A stretch of 64,000 nucleotides of DNA from Pyxidicoccus trucidator (lineage in GTDB: Bacteria > Myxococcota > Myxococcia > Myxococcales > Myxococcaceae): contig NZ_JAAIXZ010000002.1 in the NCBI RefSeq assembly GCF_010894435.1, forward strand, positions 806,001 through 870,000, given 5' to 3'. A program made the position numbers and the translations under genes. How positions within the stretch are numbered: position 1 is the first letter of the stretch; each line of letters opens with the position of its first letter. The notes under the pieces were generated by a model, which ran no database searches, was not told the DNA's origin, and worked only from the letters and a program-made list of their open reading frames with translations. Positions 16,532 through 25,746 of this stretch are shown here, one piece after another.

Positions 16532-18004
16532 TCAGGGCGCTCGGAGGATGCCCGAGAAGGCCGATGCGCTGGCCGTCGGGAAGTCCGTGCGCAGCGGCTG
16601 GCGGGCCAGGTCCACCGAGCCCTGCCGCAGGGCTCGCACCGTCAGGTAGTACGAGCGGCCCGACTCGAGCGCGCCGGGAGGCAGCGTCACCCGCGACTGC
16701 GCCGTCCGCAGCCGCAAGGGGATGCCCGCCACCGTGCGCGTGCCCAGCACGTACAGCTCCCGCACCCAGACCTCATAGCCGGACGGCACGCCCACCGCGG
16801 GAGCGGACCAGCTCACCTCCGGCGTGAGCGACTGGAGCACCCGGTTCAAGGTGCCCGGGGCACCCTCGACGCGCATGTCCCGCACCGGCGTCAGGATGGG
16901 CGCGAGCGGACGGCCCACCACCCTGCGCAGCACGTCCGTGTGCACCAGGCTGCCGCTCTGCCGCGTGGGCCGCGTGCCGTCCAGCGCGTAGTTGACGCTC
17001 AGCGGGTAGACGACGGTCGCGACGGGCCGCCACGCGGCGGGGAAGGGGTTGCCGTAGCGCAGCGGCTCCGAAGGCGTGCCCTCCTGGAGGTCCGTGTCGA
17101 GCAGGTCCGGAATGCTGGAGAAGAAGCCGTGCGCGTACCCCGTGGGCATCGCGCTCACCACCAGCGAGGGCGCGCGGCCCGGGGTGGGCTCGGCGTCCGG
17201 GTGCAGGTCGGCGCGCGCCACCGCGAAGTCGGCGTCATGGAACGTGTAGGTGAGCGACTCCGTCTGGGGCACGTCGGTGAACTGGCCGGAGAGGAAGGTG
17301 CTCTGGCCCTCCACGGTGGTGAACGGCGCCGGCGTGAAGACCTGCGTCAGGGCGCGGTAGGGCGCGGCCGTGGGACGCGACAGGTGGGTGAGCATCGCGG
17401 TGTCACCGTGCGCGGCGTCCACCAGCCGGTTCTCCGAGCTCCACGCCAGCTCGAACGTGGCCGAGGACAGCCGCGTGTCCCCGTCCACCGGAGTGCCGGG
17501 GCTGAGCCAGTCGTGCGCGTCGATGACCACCATGCCCGCGTTGGCGGAGATGAGCTGGAGCAGGTCTCCGGACTGCCACGGATGCAGGCCGTCCACGTCG
17601 AAGACGAGCGGCGTGGACTCCACGGGCATGGCCTGGTCCACGCGCCCGAGCCGGAACTCGCTCAAGTCCAACCGGCGCTCGGTGCCGGTGAACCAGGGCA
17701 ATTCGTCTCCCACGCGCAGGGTGTACGTGGCGCCCTCGGGGACGCCGGGCACGGAGAAGGTGCCATCGGCGAACCCCTGGCCCGGGTAGAGGGTGAACTG
17801 GCCATCCGCGCCTTGCACCCATGCGTCGATGGGGACGGCAGACAGGTCCACCGGCACCTTCCGCAGGCCGCGGGCCGTGTCGTGGAGGAAGGCGCGGTGC
17901 CCCTGGATGCCGGAGGCACAGACCTCCTGGGCGGAGGCAGAGGGAATGGCGCCGAGCAGCAACAGGCCCGAGGCCAGCAGGGACGACGTAGGTAGGCGGC
18001 TCAT
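16532..18004 (-). CDS. Secreted protein with C-terminal FN3-like domain
   Basis: A 490-residue exported protein. A clear signal peptide (LLASGLLLLGAIPSASAQE) precedes a long strand-rich body rich in Pro, Thr and Val. The last 100 residues resemble a fibronectin type III fold (YEVWVRELYVLGT, then SGRSYYLTVRAL). I do not recognise a catalytic motif. The gene starts with ATG at 18004 after a purine-rich leader. The final residues (FSGILRAP) lie at a rearrangement point shared with the CBS fragment, so a few native C-terminal residues may be missing. Probably surface-exposed or secreted; function unknown. Confidence 0.72.
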   Translation of the reverse strand: MSRLPTSSLLASGLLLLGAIPSASAQEVCASGIQGHRAFLHDTARGLRKVPVDLSAVPIDAWVQGADGQFTLYPGQGFADGTFSVPGVPEGATYTLRVGDELPWFTGTERRLDLSEFRLGRVDQAMPVESTPLVFDVDGLHPWQSGDLLQLISANAGMVVIDAHDWLSPGTPVDGDTRLSSATFELAWSSENRLVDAAHGDTAMLTHLSRPTAAPYRALTQVFTPAPFTTVEGQSTFLSGQFTDVPQTESLTYTFHDADFAVARADLHPDAEPTPGRAPSLVVSAMPTGYAHGFFSSIPDLLDTDLQEGTPSEPLRYGNPFPAAWRPVATVVYPLSVNYALDGTRPTRQSGSLVHTDVLRRVVGRPLAPILTPVRDMRVEGAPGTLNRVLQSLTPEVSWSAPAVGVPSGYEVWVRELYVLGTRTVAGIPLRLRTAQSRVTLPPGALESGRSYYLTVRALRQGSVDLARQPLRTDFPTASASAFSGILRAP

Positions 18005-18126
18005 GATTCTCCAGATGCGTTCAGGCCGGCCCCTGCGCGCGAGCTTGTAGCACGGAGCTCCGACGTTCAGCCAAGGCGCGCCTGACGCCTGAATTTCATG
18101 CGCCGTGAAATGTCAGGGGCCGGGCC

Positions 18127-18487
18127 TCAGCGCGCCGGCTCCAGCGTCCAGGAGCCGAGCATGCGGTCGAGCGTGGTGGGGTCCTCGTACGCCGCGGTGC
18201 CCACCAGCCTTCCGTTGCCGTCCATCACCGCCTCGTAGCGCACCGGACCCTGGCCGTTCGTCCCGAAGGGCGCGGTGAAGCGCAGCGTGCCTTCCGGGGA
18301 GCGCTCCGCCCGCACCGGGAAGGGGCCTTCGCCATTTCCTTCCGGGAAGGTGACGCGCAGCACGCCGGTGTAGTGCTCCCCGGCACGGGCCAGCTCCAGC
18401 CGCAGCTTCGCGGGCGACTGGCCCCACTCCTCGGGGTAGAAGCGCAGCTCGCCCGTCCAGATGCCGGGGAGCGCGTCCCAGCGCACG
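18127..18487 (-). pseudogene. 3' fragment of an unrecognised beta-rich protein
   Basis: About 115 residues with the look of a C-terminal beta-sandwich: WTGELRFYPEEWG followed by alternating strands (YTGVLRVTFPEG, LRFTAPFGTNG) and a clean end (SWTLEPAR). No start codon is available: the frame runs leftward into the IS110-type transposase remnant at about 18488, which has replaced its 5' portion. The complete gene was probably longer. Function is unknown. Confidence 0.6.
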
Positions 18488-19330
18488 CAGCGCCTGCGCA
18501 CGCAACGGGAGCGGTTGGGCGAGCGACTGGGCAAGCGCCCCAAGGCACGGATCCTGCTGGAGTCCTCGACCGAGAGCGAGTGAGAGGCGCGGTGCCTGGA
18601 AGAGCTGGGGCACGAGGTGGTGGTGGCCGACCCGAACTACGCCGCCATGTCCGCCACCCGCAGCCGCCGGGTGAAGACGGACAAGCGGGACGCCCGGACG
18701 TTGGCGGAGGCGTGCAAGCTGGGGGCGTACCGGCCCGCGCACCGCGCATCGGACGAGAGTCGGCACCAGCGAGCGCAGCTGGCCGTGCGCGAGGCCCTGG
18801 TGCGCACGCGCACCCGGTACATGGCCCTGGTGAGCGCGCGGGGGAGGCGCGAGGGCCTGCGAGTGGCGGACGGCGGGGCGGAGGCGTTCGTGGCACGGGT
18901 GGCGGCGCTGGCCCTGCCGGGCAGGCTAAGGGCGGAGGTCGCCCCGCTGCTGAGCCTCATGCTGCACCTCAACGCGCAGATTGCCTTCCTGGACGGAGTG
19001 CTCGGGTGTCTGGCCCGGCAGGACGCGCAGGTGGCACGCTTGTGCACGATGCCCCAGGTGGGGCCGGTGACCGCGTGTGCCTTCGCGTCCGCGGTGGATG
19101 ACCCCACGCGCTTCTCGGGGCCGCATCAGGTGGAGGCGTACCTGGGCCTGGTCCCCAGAGAGAGGAGTCGCGGGGAGAAGCAGCGCAAAGGCCCCATCAC
19201 CAAGGCAGGCAACGAGCGGGTGCGCTGGTTGCTGGTCCAGGTGGCCCTCTCGCTGCTGTGGGGGAAGAACCCCCAGACGGCGCACCTGCGAGAATGGGCC
19301 GAACGGATTGCCGCCAGGCGCGGCAAGAAG
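18488..19330 (+). mobile_element. IS110-family transposase remnant
   Basis: DEDD-type transposase with site-specific recombinase chemistry. Visible features are LLESSTESE near the start, HEVVVADPNYA, RVKTDKRDARTLAEAC, and the C-terminal transposase_20 region with MPQVGPVTACAFASA and FSGPHQVEAYLGLVPRE. It is dead: the N-terminus is missing, a TGA interrupts the frame right after SSTESE (where the family usually has Trp), and the C-terminus is cut at about 19330. It interrupts the beta-rich gene to its left and abuts another gene fragment on its right. IS110 elements usually lack long inverted repeats, and none was seen. Confidence 0.85.
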
Positions 19331-19454
19331 ACAGTACCGCTACAACGACGCGCGAGAGCGGCTCGCCGCATACCGCGCCGTCGACCCCGAGGGCGAAAAG
19401 GTCAGCGTAGCGCGCGTCCTCGTGGTCAACATTCGCGCCAGCGACGAGGAATGA
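19331..19454 (+). pseudogene. 3' fragment of an unrecognised gene
   Basis: About 40 codons encoding YRYNDARERLAAYRAVDPEG and a charged tail ending IRASDEE, in a different frame from the transposase remnant it abuts. It has no start codon and its 5' part is missing. The composition is that of a normal coding C-terminus. No family was recognised. Confidence 0.4.
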
Positions 19455-19497
19455 AGGCGCGGCACCTGGTCCGCTTGACGCGCCTCCATCGTCCTCG

Positions 19498-21345
19498 CTA
19501 CGGGGCGATCTTCGTCAGGAAGGAGTCGGGGGCGCCCTGCAGCGTGTTGCCCTCGAAGTTCCCGTCCAGGTAGCCGCCGACGTACATGTTGTCGTCCTGG
19601 TCCACCACGACGCCCATGCTGCGCACGTCCTTCTCCACGCCGTTGAGCACCGCGGTGGGCTGCTGCTTGATCCACTGGAGCGCGCCGGAGTAGTTCACCT
19701 TCGCCACGTAGTTGTGGACCATGCCGCCCGTGGTGTCGGTCGTCAGCGTCACGTCCGCCACCGCGCCGCCCGTCACGTAGATGCCGTCGTCATGGGCGAA
19801 GATGCCCATGCCCCACGAGCCCGAGCCCGAGTCCAGCTCCCACACCCACTGCTTGACGCCCGCCGGGTTGAACCGAGCGACGAAGACGTCGATGGCCGGG
19901 GTGACGTTGGGCACGCCGTCCATGCCACCGCCGCTGTAGCCCGTCAGGTACACGTTGCCGTTCACATCCAGCGTGGAGCCGTAGAGCCACACGGCCGTGG
20001 CGGGCGCACCCGCCAGCCGCGTCCACTGCTTCACGCCATTCGCGTCGTACTTGGTGATGAACGCATCCTGCGGGCCCGTCAGCGTCTGGCCGTCCAGGTT
20101 GCCGTCCGTCCAGCCGGAGACGTAGACGTTACCAGAGGTGTCGGCGGAGGCCCGCCGCGCGTGGGTCGTCTTCCCCGCCACGCCCAGCAGGCGGGTCCAC
20201 TGCTTCACGCCCGTCGCGTTGTACTTGGTGACGAACGCATCGTAGTTGCCGGTGCGCACGTTGCCGTCCAGGTTGCCGTTGGTGGAGCCCACCAGGAAGG
20301 CGTTGTCCGACGAGTCGATCGAAACGCCGTAGCCCTCCGTCTGCGCTCCCGCCAGGCCAATCTGCCGCGTCCAGCCGAACACGCCGGTGTAGCGGTACCG
20401 GGTGATGAACGCATCACGCCCCCCGCTGCTGGTGGCGCCAGGCAGCGCGCCGTCCGTGAAGCCCGCGACGTAGATCTCCTCGAACGTCCGGTTGCGCGCA
20501 ACGCCGTAGCCCAGGGTGACGGTGCCCGGCACGCCGAGCTGCTTGTGGAAGTTGATGTTGCCGTTCCAGTCGCGCGCCGTGAGGAAGCCGTCCATCAAGC
20601 CCGCCATGGGCTGGCCCTCCACGCCCACCGTCGTCATGCCCGTGGAGTAGGTGCGGCCGGCCGGGTCACCCGCAAGGTCATGGATGCGCGTGAAGCCACC
20701 CGGCGCGCCGGACGTCTTCGTCCACAGGTCCACCACCGTGGGGAACGCGTCACACTGGTACAGCTCCAGCCGGCCAATGGACAGGACGACGATGCCCGCG
20801 CGGGAGTCGTTGTCGTCCGACACATTCAGCCGGTACTTCTTGTACGTCCCGGGATGGGCCACGTCGAACTCGCGCCGCTCATTGGTCCAGCCCGTCACGT
20901 TCGTGCGCGTGTCCACCACCACCCAGGTGCTGCCGTTGGAGCCCTCCAGAGTCCAGTTCTTCGGGGCACGCGTGGTGATGGAGCCGTTGGAGTAGGAGAC
21001 GGCGTAGCGGCGCACCGTCTTCATCACGCCATTGCCGAACTCGTAGCCCAGCCACGCGGGCGTCTGGTTGGCCGTGGAGAGCCAGAAGGTGGTGGCGTTG
21101 TCGAACGCCTTCCAGGGCTCGTAGGCGGCCGGATTCGAGCCGTACACGCCCGAGCTCGTGACGAAACCGGACGGCGCACTGTTGCTCGTCATCACCGGCA
21201 CCAGGCTGACGCAGTTGGTGGCCTGCTGCTCCTGGCTCCCCTGCTCGTCATTCTGGCCGTCTGCGCCCGGCTCCACACCCTGGCAGCCCACGAGCGCCAG
21301 CGCGCTCGCCAGGAACATTCCTCGTACCGCGTTCAAGAATCTCAT
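19498..21345 (-). CDS. Discoidin-domain lipoprotein with SBBP-type beta-propeller repeats
   Basis: A 615-residue surface lipoprotein. The signal sequence ends in a lipobox (ALALVGC) and is followed by a Glu/Gln/Asp-rich tether. Residues about 50-200 form an F5/8 type C (discoidin) domain (WKAFDNATTFWLS, WTLEGSNGSTWVVVDTR), which often binds carbohydrate. The rest is a series of about seven repeats of the SBBP/beta-propeller type with motifs such as DAFVTKYNATGVKQWTRLLG and GNVYVSGWTDGNLDG. The ATG at 21345 follows GAGGAGGAGACACC. It is the first complete gene to the right of the IS110 remnant. Probably an adhesin or glycan-binding exoprotein. Confidence 0.85.
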   Translation of the reverse strand: MRFLNAVRGMFLASALALVGCQGVEPGADGQNDEQGSQEQQATNCVSLVPVMTSNSAPSGFVTSSGVYGSNPAAYEPWKAFDNATTFWLSTANQTPAWLGYEFGNGVMKTVRRYAVSYSNGSITTRAPKNWTLEGSNGSTWVVVDTRTNVTGWTNERREFDVAHPGTYKKYRLNVSDDNDSRAGIVVLSIGRLELYQCDAFPTVVDLWTKTSGAPGGFTRIHDLAGDPAGRTYSTGMTTVGVEGQPMAGLMDGFLTARDWNGNINFHKQLGVPGTVTLGYGVARNRTFEEIYVAGFTDGALPGATSSGGRDAFITRYRYTGVFGWTRQIGLAGAQTEGYGVSIDSSDNAFLVGSTNGNLDGNVRTGNYDAFVTKYNATGVKQWTRLLGVAGKTTHARRASADTSGNVYVSGWTDGNLDGQTLTGPQDAFITKYDANGVKQWTRLAGAPATAVWLYGSTLDVNGNVYLTGYSGGGMDGVPNVTPAIDVFVARFNPAGVKQWVWELDSGSGSWGMGIFAHDDGIYVTGGAVADVTLTTDTTGGMVHNYVAKVNYSGALQWIKQQPTAVLNGVEKDVRSMGVVVDQDDNMYVGGYLDGNFEGNTLQGAPDSFLTKIAP

Positions 21346-21463
21346 GGTGTCTCCTCCTCGCGCCGCGAGCGCAGGAGTGCGCGCGGCCTTCCGGCGGCCC
21401 CGTGACTCCAGGCCCCCGGTGGACACGGAGATACAGAGCCCGGGGCGACCTCCGGCGCGGGAT

Positions 21464-21721
21464 GTGACGAAACCGCCCTGGCGAGGGACGAAACCGCCCT
21501 ACCATCTGACGGTGCTGGTTGCCGGGCTCGGCTACTTCGTCGACCTCTTCGACATCACGCTGTTCGGCGTGGTGCGTGCCGCGTCGCTCCGGGACATCGG
21601 CATCACCAGTCCGGAGGAAGTGCTGTCCAAGGGCATCCTCATCTACAACTGCCAGATGGTGGGGATGATGGTGGGCGGCCTGCCCCACGAAAACACAGCG
21701 GGTGGCTTCCCGGCCGAGTAG
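21464..21721 (+). pseudogene. MFS transporter, N-terminal fragment
   Basis: About 75 residues of the start of a major facilitator superfamily transporter: first transmembrane helix LTVLVAGLGYFVDLFDITLF and the second helix beginning ILIYNCQMVGMMVGG. After this point the family sequence stops abruptly and the frame runs through about 14 unrelated residues to a stop. The remaining ten helices are gone, so no transport function is possible. It lies between the divergent discoidin lipoprotein and the quinone oxidoreductase gene. Confidence 0.75.
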
Positions 21722-21752
21722 CTTTGGCCGGTCTTTCGGAAGGGGAGTCCTC

Positions 21753-22757
21753 GTGCAAGCCTTCTTCATTCGCCGCTACGGTGGTCCTGCCGTCCTCGAG
21801 GCAGGGGAACTGCCGCCCCCTCCGCTGGGACCGAACGACGTGCGCATCGCTGTGCACGCGGCGAGCGTCAACCCGGTGGACTGGAAGGTCCGCGAAGGCA
21901 AGCTGAAGGTACTGCTGCCGTACCGCTTCCCCCTCGTGCTCGGCCACGACTGCTCGGGCGTGGTGCGCGAGGTAGGCGCCGGGGTCGAGACGTTCAGGCC
22001 GGGAGACGCCGTCTACGCGCGGCTCGACAAGGGGCGCCTCGGCGCTTTCGCGGACGAGGCGGTGATGGCCGCGTCAAACGTGGCGCCCAAACCCGCGCGG
22101 CTCTCGCACGCCGAGGCGGCCTCGCTGCCCCTGGTGGCGCTCACCGCCTGGCAGGCGCTGGTGGATGTGGCCAAGGTCCAGCGCGGGCAGACCGTCCTCG
22201 TTCACGCCGGAGCCGGCGGGGTGGGCAGCGCCGCCGTTCAGCTCGCCCGGCACCTGGGGGCGAAGGTGGTCGCCACCGCGAGCGCCAGCAACCTGGAGCG
22301 CGTCCGCAGCTTCGGCGCGGACACGGTGGTGGACTACCACGCCCAGCGCTTCGACGACGTGGTGCGCGACGTCGACGCCGTCATCGACGGCGTGGGTCAG
22401 GAGAACGTCCTGCGCAGCTTCCGCTGCGTCCGGCCGGGCGGCATCGTCATCTCCATCGCCGATGCGCCGGACCTGGCCTTCGCCCGCGAGTACGGCGTCA
22501 CGCCCGCCCTGTGGCCGGTGTTCTGGTTGATGGGCGCCAAGGTGAACCACGCCGCGCGGCGCCATCACGCGAAGTACCGGTACTGGTTCATGCACCCCGA
22601 CGGCGCGCAGCTCCGACAGCTCGGCACGCTGGTCGACCAGGGCGTGCTCCGGCCGCACGTGGATCGGGTCTTCCCCTTCAGTCAGACGAAGGAGGCGGTG
22701 GCGTACGCCGAAGGAGGCAAGGCTCGCGGCAAGGTCGTCGTGAGCCTTCGCGACTGA
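21753..22757 (+). CDS. NADP-dependent quinone oxidoreductase / zinc-independent MDR
   Basis: A 334-residue medium-chain reductase. The GroES-like N-terminal domain has VLGHDCSGVVREVG and the Rossmann domain has the nucleotide loop HAGAGGVGSAAVQLA, typical of quinone oxidoreductase and enoyl reductase types. Zinc ligands are absent, so a reductase rather than an alcohol dehydrogenase is expected, reducing quinones or enones with NADPH. The GTG at 21753 is chosen because it follows GGAAGGGGA and begins the conserved QAFFIRRYGGP; the frame is open further upstream. It appears complete and is one of the few intact metabolic genes in the island. Confidence 0.88.
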   Translation: MQAFFIRRYGGPAVLEAGELPPPPLGPNDVRIAVHAASVNPVDWKVREGKLKVLLPYRFPLVLGHDCSGVVREVGAGVETFRPGDAVYARLDKGRLGAFADEAVMAASNVAPKPARLSHAEAASLPLVALTAWQALVDVAKVQRGQTVLVHAGAGGVGSAAVQLARHLGAKVVATASASNLERVRSFGADTVVDYHAQRFDDVVRDVDAVIDGVGQENVLRSFRCVRPGGIVISIADAPDLAFAREYGVTPALWPVFWLMGAKVNHAARRHHAKYRYWFMHPDGAQLRQLGTLVDQGVLRPHVDRVFPFSQTKEAVAYAEGGKARGKVVVSLRD

Positions 22758-22784
22758 GCGTACCGCCACCACTCCAATCACTGT

Positions 22785-22970
22785 TCAGAGTGCGGGAGCC
22801 TCCCACGCTTCGTCGGGATCCCAGAGGGAGGTCGCCTCTTCAATCATCGCGTAGGCCTCATCGGCGAGGATGCCGTGGGCGGCGCTCGTCGGATGGACTT
22901 CATCCCAGAACAGATACGTGTCCGGGTTGACCGCCTTCCCCTTGGACGTCCCCGTCACGTTTGTCAATCT
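22785..22970 (-). pseudogene. GDSL/SGNH hydrolase, C-terminal fragment
   Basis: About 60 residues containing the block V catalytic motif of SGNH esterases, YLFWDEVHPTSAAHGILAD (Asp and His of the triad), and a natural C-terminus. The catalytic Ser domain is missing: homology ends at 22970, exactly where the IS91-like repeat begins. This is a gene end severed by the repeat family described for 22971-51200. Confidence 0.8.
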
Positions 22971-23146
22971 GCAGCCACTCCCCTTGGGGCGGGCCTCGTG
23001 CAGAGGCCAGCGGCCAGGGGACGGTGGGCAACCCTCCGGGGCCCGCCGCAGCCAGGACCGGTGAAGGCGTCGAAGTCGAAACTGCGCTTCAGCAGCGTCG
23101 CCTGGTCCCACCGCGCAGCGCGCTGCTTCCTCCGCACCTCCAGCAG
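22971..23146 (-). mobile_element. IS91-like element remnant, copy A
   Basis: Part of the 3' end of an IS91/IS801-type (Y2, HUH-fold) transposase gene on the minus strand ([20 protein letters not shown], then a degraded CPGCGG segment). It is the same sequence as in copies C, E and F but has an internal deletion between 23027 and 23040 and lacks the outer terminus. It joins a GDSL hydrolase fragment on the left and an HflX fragment on the right. Confidence 0.75.
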
Positions 23147-23683
23147 GGGCCTCAGCGGTATGCCCGGAGGGACCAGCTCCGCGTGGCCCTGGTCGGCTAC
23201 ACCAACGCCGGCAAGTCCTCGCTGATGCGCGCCCTCACCGGCAGCGAGGTGCTCGTCGCCGACCAGCCCTTCGACACCCTGGACACCACCGTGCGCGCCC
23301 TGCACCCGGAGACGCGGCCGCGCATCCTCGTGTCGGACACGGTGGGCTTCATCTAGAAGCTGCCTCATGACCTGGTCGCCTCCTTCCGCTCCACGTTGGA
23401 TGAGGCGCTGGAGGCGTCGCTGCTGCTCTACGTGGTGGAGGCGTCCGACCCCACCTGGGAAGCCCAGCTCGAAGTCACGCGGGAGGTGCTCCGGGAGATT
23501 GGCGCGGATGCCGTCCCAAGCCGGCTGCTCCTGAACAAGGTGGACCGGCTGGATGCGGCGGCGCAGGAGGCGCTGCGGGCCGCGCCCCCGGAGGCCGTGC
23601 TGCTCTCCGCCCACCGGCCCGAGGACGTGGCGGCGCTGCGGCAGACGCTCATCCGCTTCTTCGAGGCCTCCATGGTCGAAGCC
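23147..23683 (+). pseudogene. hflX: HflX GTPase fragment with in-frame stop
   Basis: Ribosome-associated GTPase HflX, degraded. G1 is [11 protein letters not shown]2 lies in [10 protein letters not shown]3 is DTVGF, G4 is LNKVD and G5 is LLSAH, all in one frame. That frame contains a TAG at 23354 between VGFI and KLPHDLVASF, where the family normally has Gln or Lys, so a single CAG or AAG to TAG change explains it. The N-terminal HflX domain is missing (the copy A junction is at 23146) and the natural C-terminus is replaced after FFEASMVEA. The functional hflX is presumably elsewhere in the genome. Confidence 0.85.
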
Positions 23684-23912
23684 GTGCGGGGCTTCCTGCC
23701 GCCATCGCCCGGCTCACGCAGGCCTTCCAGGCGTGAGCCCCTCCGCGCACGTCGTCACCGGGGTATGAAAATCCCGGTGAGGGAAATGCCGGGGGATGAC
23801 CGTTGGGATGGGCAGACGCGAGCCGCGGACCGTCAATGCAGACGGCCGGCCGCCTCCTCCCGAGCAACGTATGTCCTCTCATCCCAAGGTCCCCCATCAC
23901 TCCCGGCGAGGC

Positions 23913-24989
23913 ATGAAGTCGGGCTTCCTTCCCCTCTGCCTGCTGCTGCCCCTGGCTTTTGGCTGTGAGCCGGCGGAATTGAATTCCGAGACGCAGACCG
24001 CCGCCCTGGCCGCGCCTGATTCCGAGACCGGTCCCACCGCGATGGCCGTGGTCACCGATGCCGGGTCCACCGAAGAAGAGGTGGAGCTGCCTCCATATCC
24101 CCTCTCCGCCATGGAGGGCCCTGACGCGGCGGCCATCATGGCCCCGGTCCTGACGACGCTGCGGACGGCCGACGAGGTCATCGTCGAGTTCATCGCCGTC
24201 GATGAAGATTCGATTGGCGTGGCGATTGAGGGGCCGTCCACCGCCTCCGCCGCCATCGACGCGGTGACGGCGCAGATGGCCCAGGTCCAGAGCCCGGCCG
24301 AGTTCTTCCTCGCGGTGTCGCCAAGAGGCACGACATTGCCGCTGGCGCTGCGGGAGCACAGCGCCCGGGTCGCTGCGGCGGGCCACTGGAACCCGGGAGT
24401 CTCCTCGCCCCCCGCCGTTGCCGGCCCGGCGTTGCCGCTCGCCGAGCCTCCTGCCTCTCTGTCAGGCACCTGCAATGGCGTCCACGCACTGGGCAATGGG
24501 AACCTTCATTACAACGAGGGCGATTGCGCGGAATACCAGCGGGATTTCGAAGAGACGACCGAGCGGATGGTCAAGGACAACGTCGGGTACGCGGGCTCGG
24601 TCGCGGGCCTCAGCGGCACCGCCGTCTGGGACGTGCAGAAGCGAAACTGCAACCTGGCGACCTGCGACTGGAAGGTCATCCACAAGAAGACCGTCCAGGC
24701 GGGGAAAATCTTCTATTTCCACTACTTCAATCCCGACAACGACTTCAACGCGTTCAGCCGCGTCACGTCAGCCAGCAACAACGGGCTCCACCGGCACGAC
24801 CTGGCGCGGTGCCACGACTACCGGGGGCGCAACAACGCGCTGGCTTCCACGCTGGCCGGAGGCTGCAAGGTCCGCTTCAACTCGACGCCGCTTTTCTGTT
24901 CGAAGCTGGGATACATGGGCCTCGACCCGAGCATCATCCATACCTCCAACGACTGGATGGGTGACGGAACCCCGATGTCCTGCCTGTGA
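23913..24989 (+). CDS. Lipoprotein of unknown function
   Basis: A 358-residue exported lipoprotein: signal LPLCLLLPLAFGC with Cys as the lipidation site. Residues 20-190 are an acidic, Ala/Thr/Pro-rich region. The C-terminal 170 residues form a Cys-containing globular domain (CNGVHALGNGNLHYNEGDC, HDLARCHDYRG, FCSKLGYMGLDPS) with about eight cysteines likely paired as disulfides. The ATG at 23913 is preferred because it begins the signal peptide; in-frame ATGs lie upstream at 23796 and 23871. I do not recognise the family. It appears complete and is followed by a perfect 11-bp hairpin. Confidence 0.72.
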   Translation: MKSGFLPLCLLLPLAFGCEPAELNSETQTAALAAPDSETGPTAMAVVTDAGSTEEEVELPPYPLSAMEGPDAAAIMAPVLTTLRTADEVIVEFIAVDEDSIGVAIEGPSTASAAIDAVTAQMAQVQSPAEFFLAVSPRGTTLPLALREHSARVAAAGHWNPGVSSPPAVAGPALPLAEPPASLSGTCNGVHALGNGNLHYNEGDCAEYQRDFEETTERMVKDNVGYAGSVAGLSGTAVWDVQKRNCNLATCDWKVIHKKTVQAGKIFYFHYFNPDNDFNAFSRVTSASNNGLHRHDLARCHDYRGRNNALASTLAGGCKVRFNSTPLFCSKLGYMGLDPSIIHTSNDWMGDGTPMSCL

Positions 24990-25002
24990 GCGGGCGGCTC
25001 AG

Positions 25003-25030
25003 CGCGCTCCCGCGGGCATGCGGGAGCGCG
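25003..25030. terminator. Hairpin between convergent genes
   Basis: Perfect 11-base arms CGCGCTCCCGC (25003-25013) and GCGGGAGCGCG (25020-25030) with the 6-base loop GGGCAT. It starts 14 bases after the lipoprotein stop and precedes the convergent SDR remnant. There is no T-run, so it is a strong but non-canonical terminator candidate. Confidence 0.55.
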
Positions 25031-25047
25031 GCGGGCGTCCCACCGCC

Positions 25048-25605
25048 TCAGCGCCGGAAGCGTGCGGCGGCCTCGCGCTCGAAGGTCTCGACGTCGTGGT
25101 AGTAGCGCTCGACGTCGGCCTGCATGGCCGGTTGGGTGTAGACCTCCGCGCGCGGGTGCTCGATGACGTCGATGATGACCTTCGTGGCGTCCTCGACGCG
25201 CTGGGCGCCCGGCAGCACGCGCGAGTCCGGGCCTCCGCCCAGCGGGTTGGGGCCGAACTCCGTGGCGACGACACCGGGCATCACCACCGTCACCACGATT
25301 CCCGGGTGGGACTGCCGCAATTCCATCCGCAGGCAGGCGTTGAGCCCGTGTTTCGCCGCGCTGTACGCCGAGCGGAAGGGCACGAGCGGCAGCCGCGCCA
25401 GCCCGCTGGAGATGTTGATGATCTGCCCGGCGTTCCGGGACTGGAAGTGCGGGAGCGCCACATGGAGTTCATGTCCTCGGCGGTGAGCTCCATCACCGAG
25501 CGGGTGATGCCGCGCCCCGCGCTGTTCACCCAGACGTCGATGCGGCCGAAGCGCGCCAGCGCCGCGTCCCGCAGGCGCTCCATGTCCTCGCGCAGGGTGA
25601 CGTAT
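25048..25605 (-). pseudogene. Short-chain dehydrogenase/reductase, broken
   Basis: An SDR split between two frames. The upstream piece carries MERLRDAALARFGRIDVWVN and the NSAG motif. The downstream piece carries the rest: NISSGLARLPLVPFRSAYSA with the catalytic Ser, YSAAKHG with Tyr and Lys, and MPGVVATEFG. The frame changes in the 25440-25480 area, where part of the alpha-4 region also seems to be lost. The N-terminal Rossmann glycine motif is absent because the sequence ends at about 25605 next to another fragment. It cannot give an active enzyme. Confidence 0.82.
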
Positions 25606-25608
25606 AGG

Positions 25609-25710
25609 CTGCACCAGCGCCTCGAGGTGCTCGTCGCGGAGAATGCCCGGCTCAAGGGCGAGGACGCCCAAGCGCAGTTGCTCCTGGAGTTGACGCAGCT
25701 CAAGGATTAG
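25609..25710 (+). pseudogene. 3' fragment, coiled-coil tail of an unknown gene
   Basis: About 33 codons encode a heptad-like tail (LHQRLEVLVAENARLKG, then LLLELTQLKD) that ends in TAG. It has no start and begins at the point where the SDR fragment on the other strand stops, so two severed genes meet head to head here, as at 15880. It resembles the end of a coiled-coil regulatory protein but is too short to assign. Confidence 0.4.
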
Positions 25711-25746
25711 GCTGGCTTCTGCTCCACTCACCTGACGAGGCTCCTC

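Noticed and set aside
23354..23356. Programmed read-through of the HflX TAG
   Set aside because: The N-terminal domain and natural C-terminus are also lost, so simple pseudogene decay explains it better.
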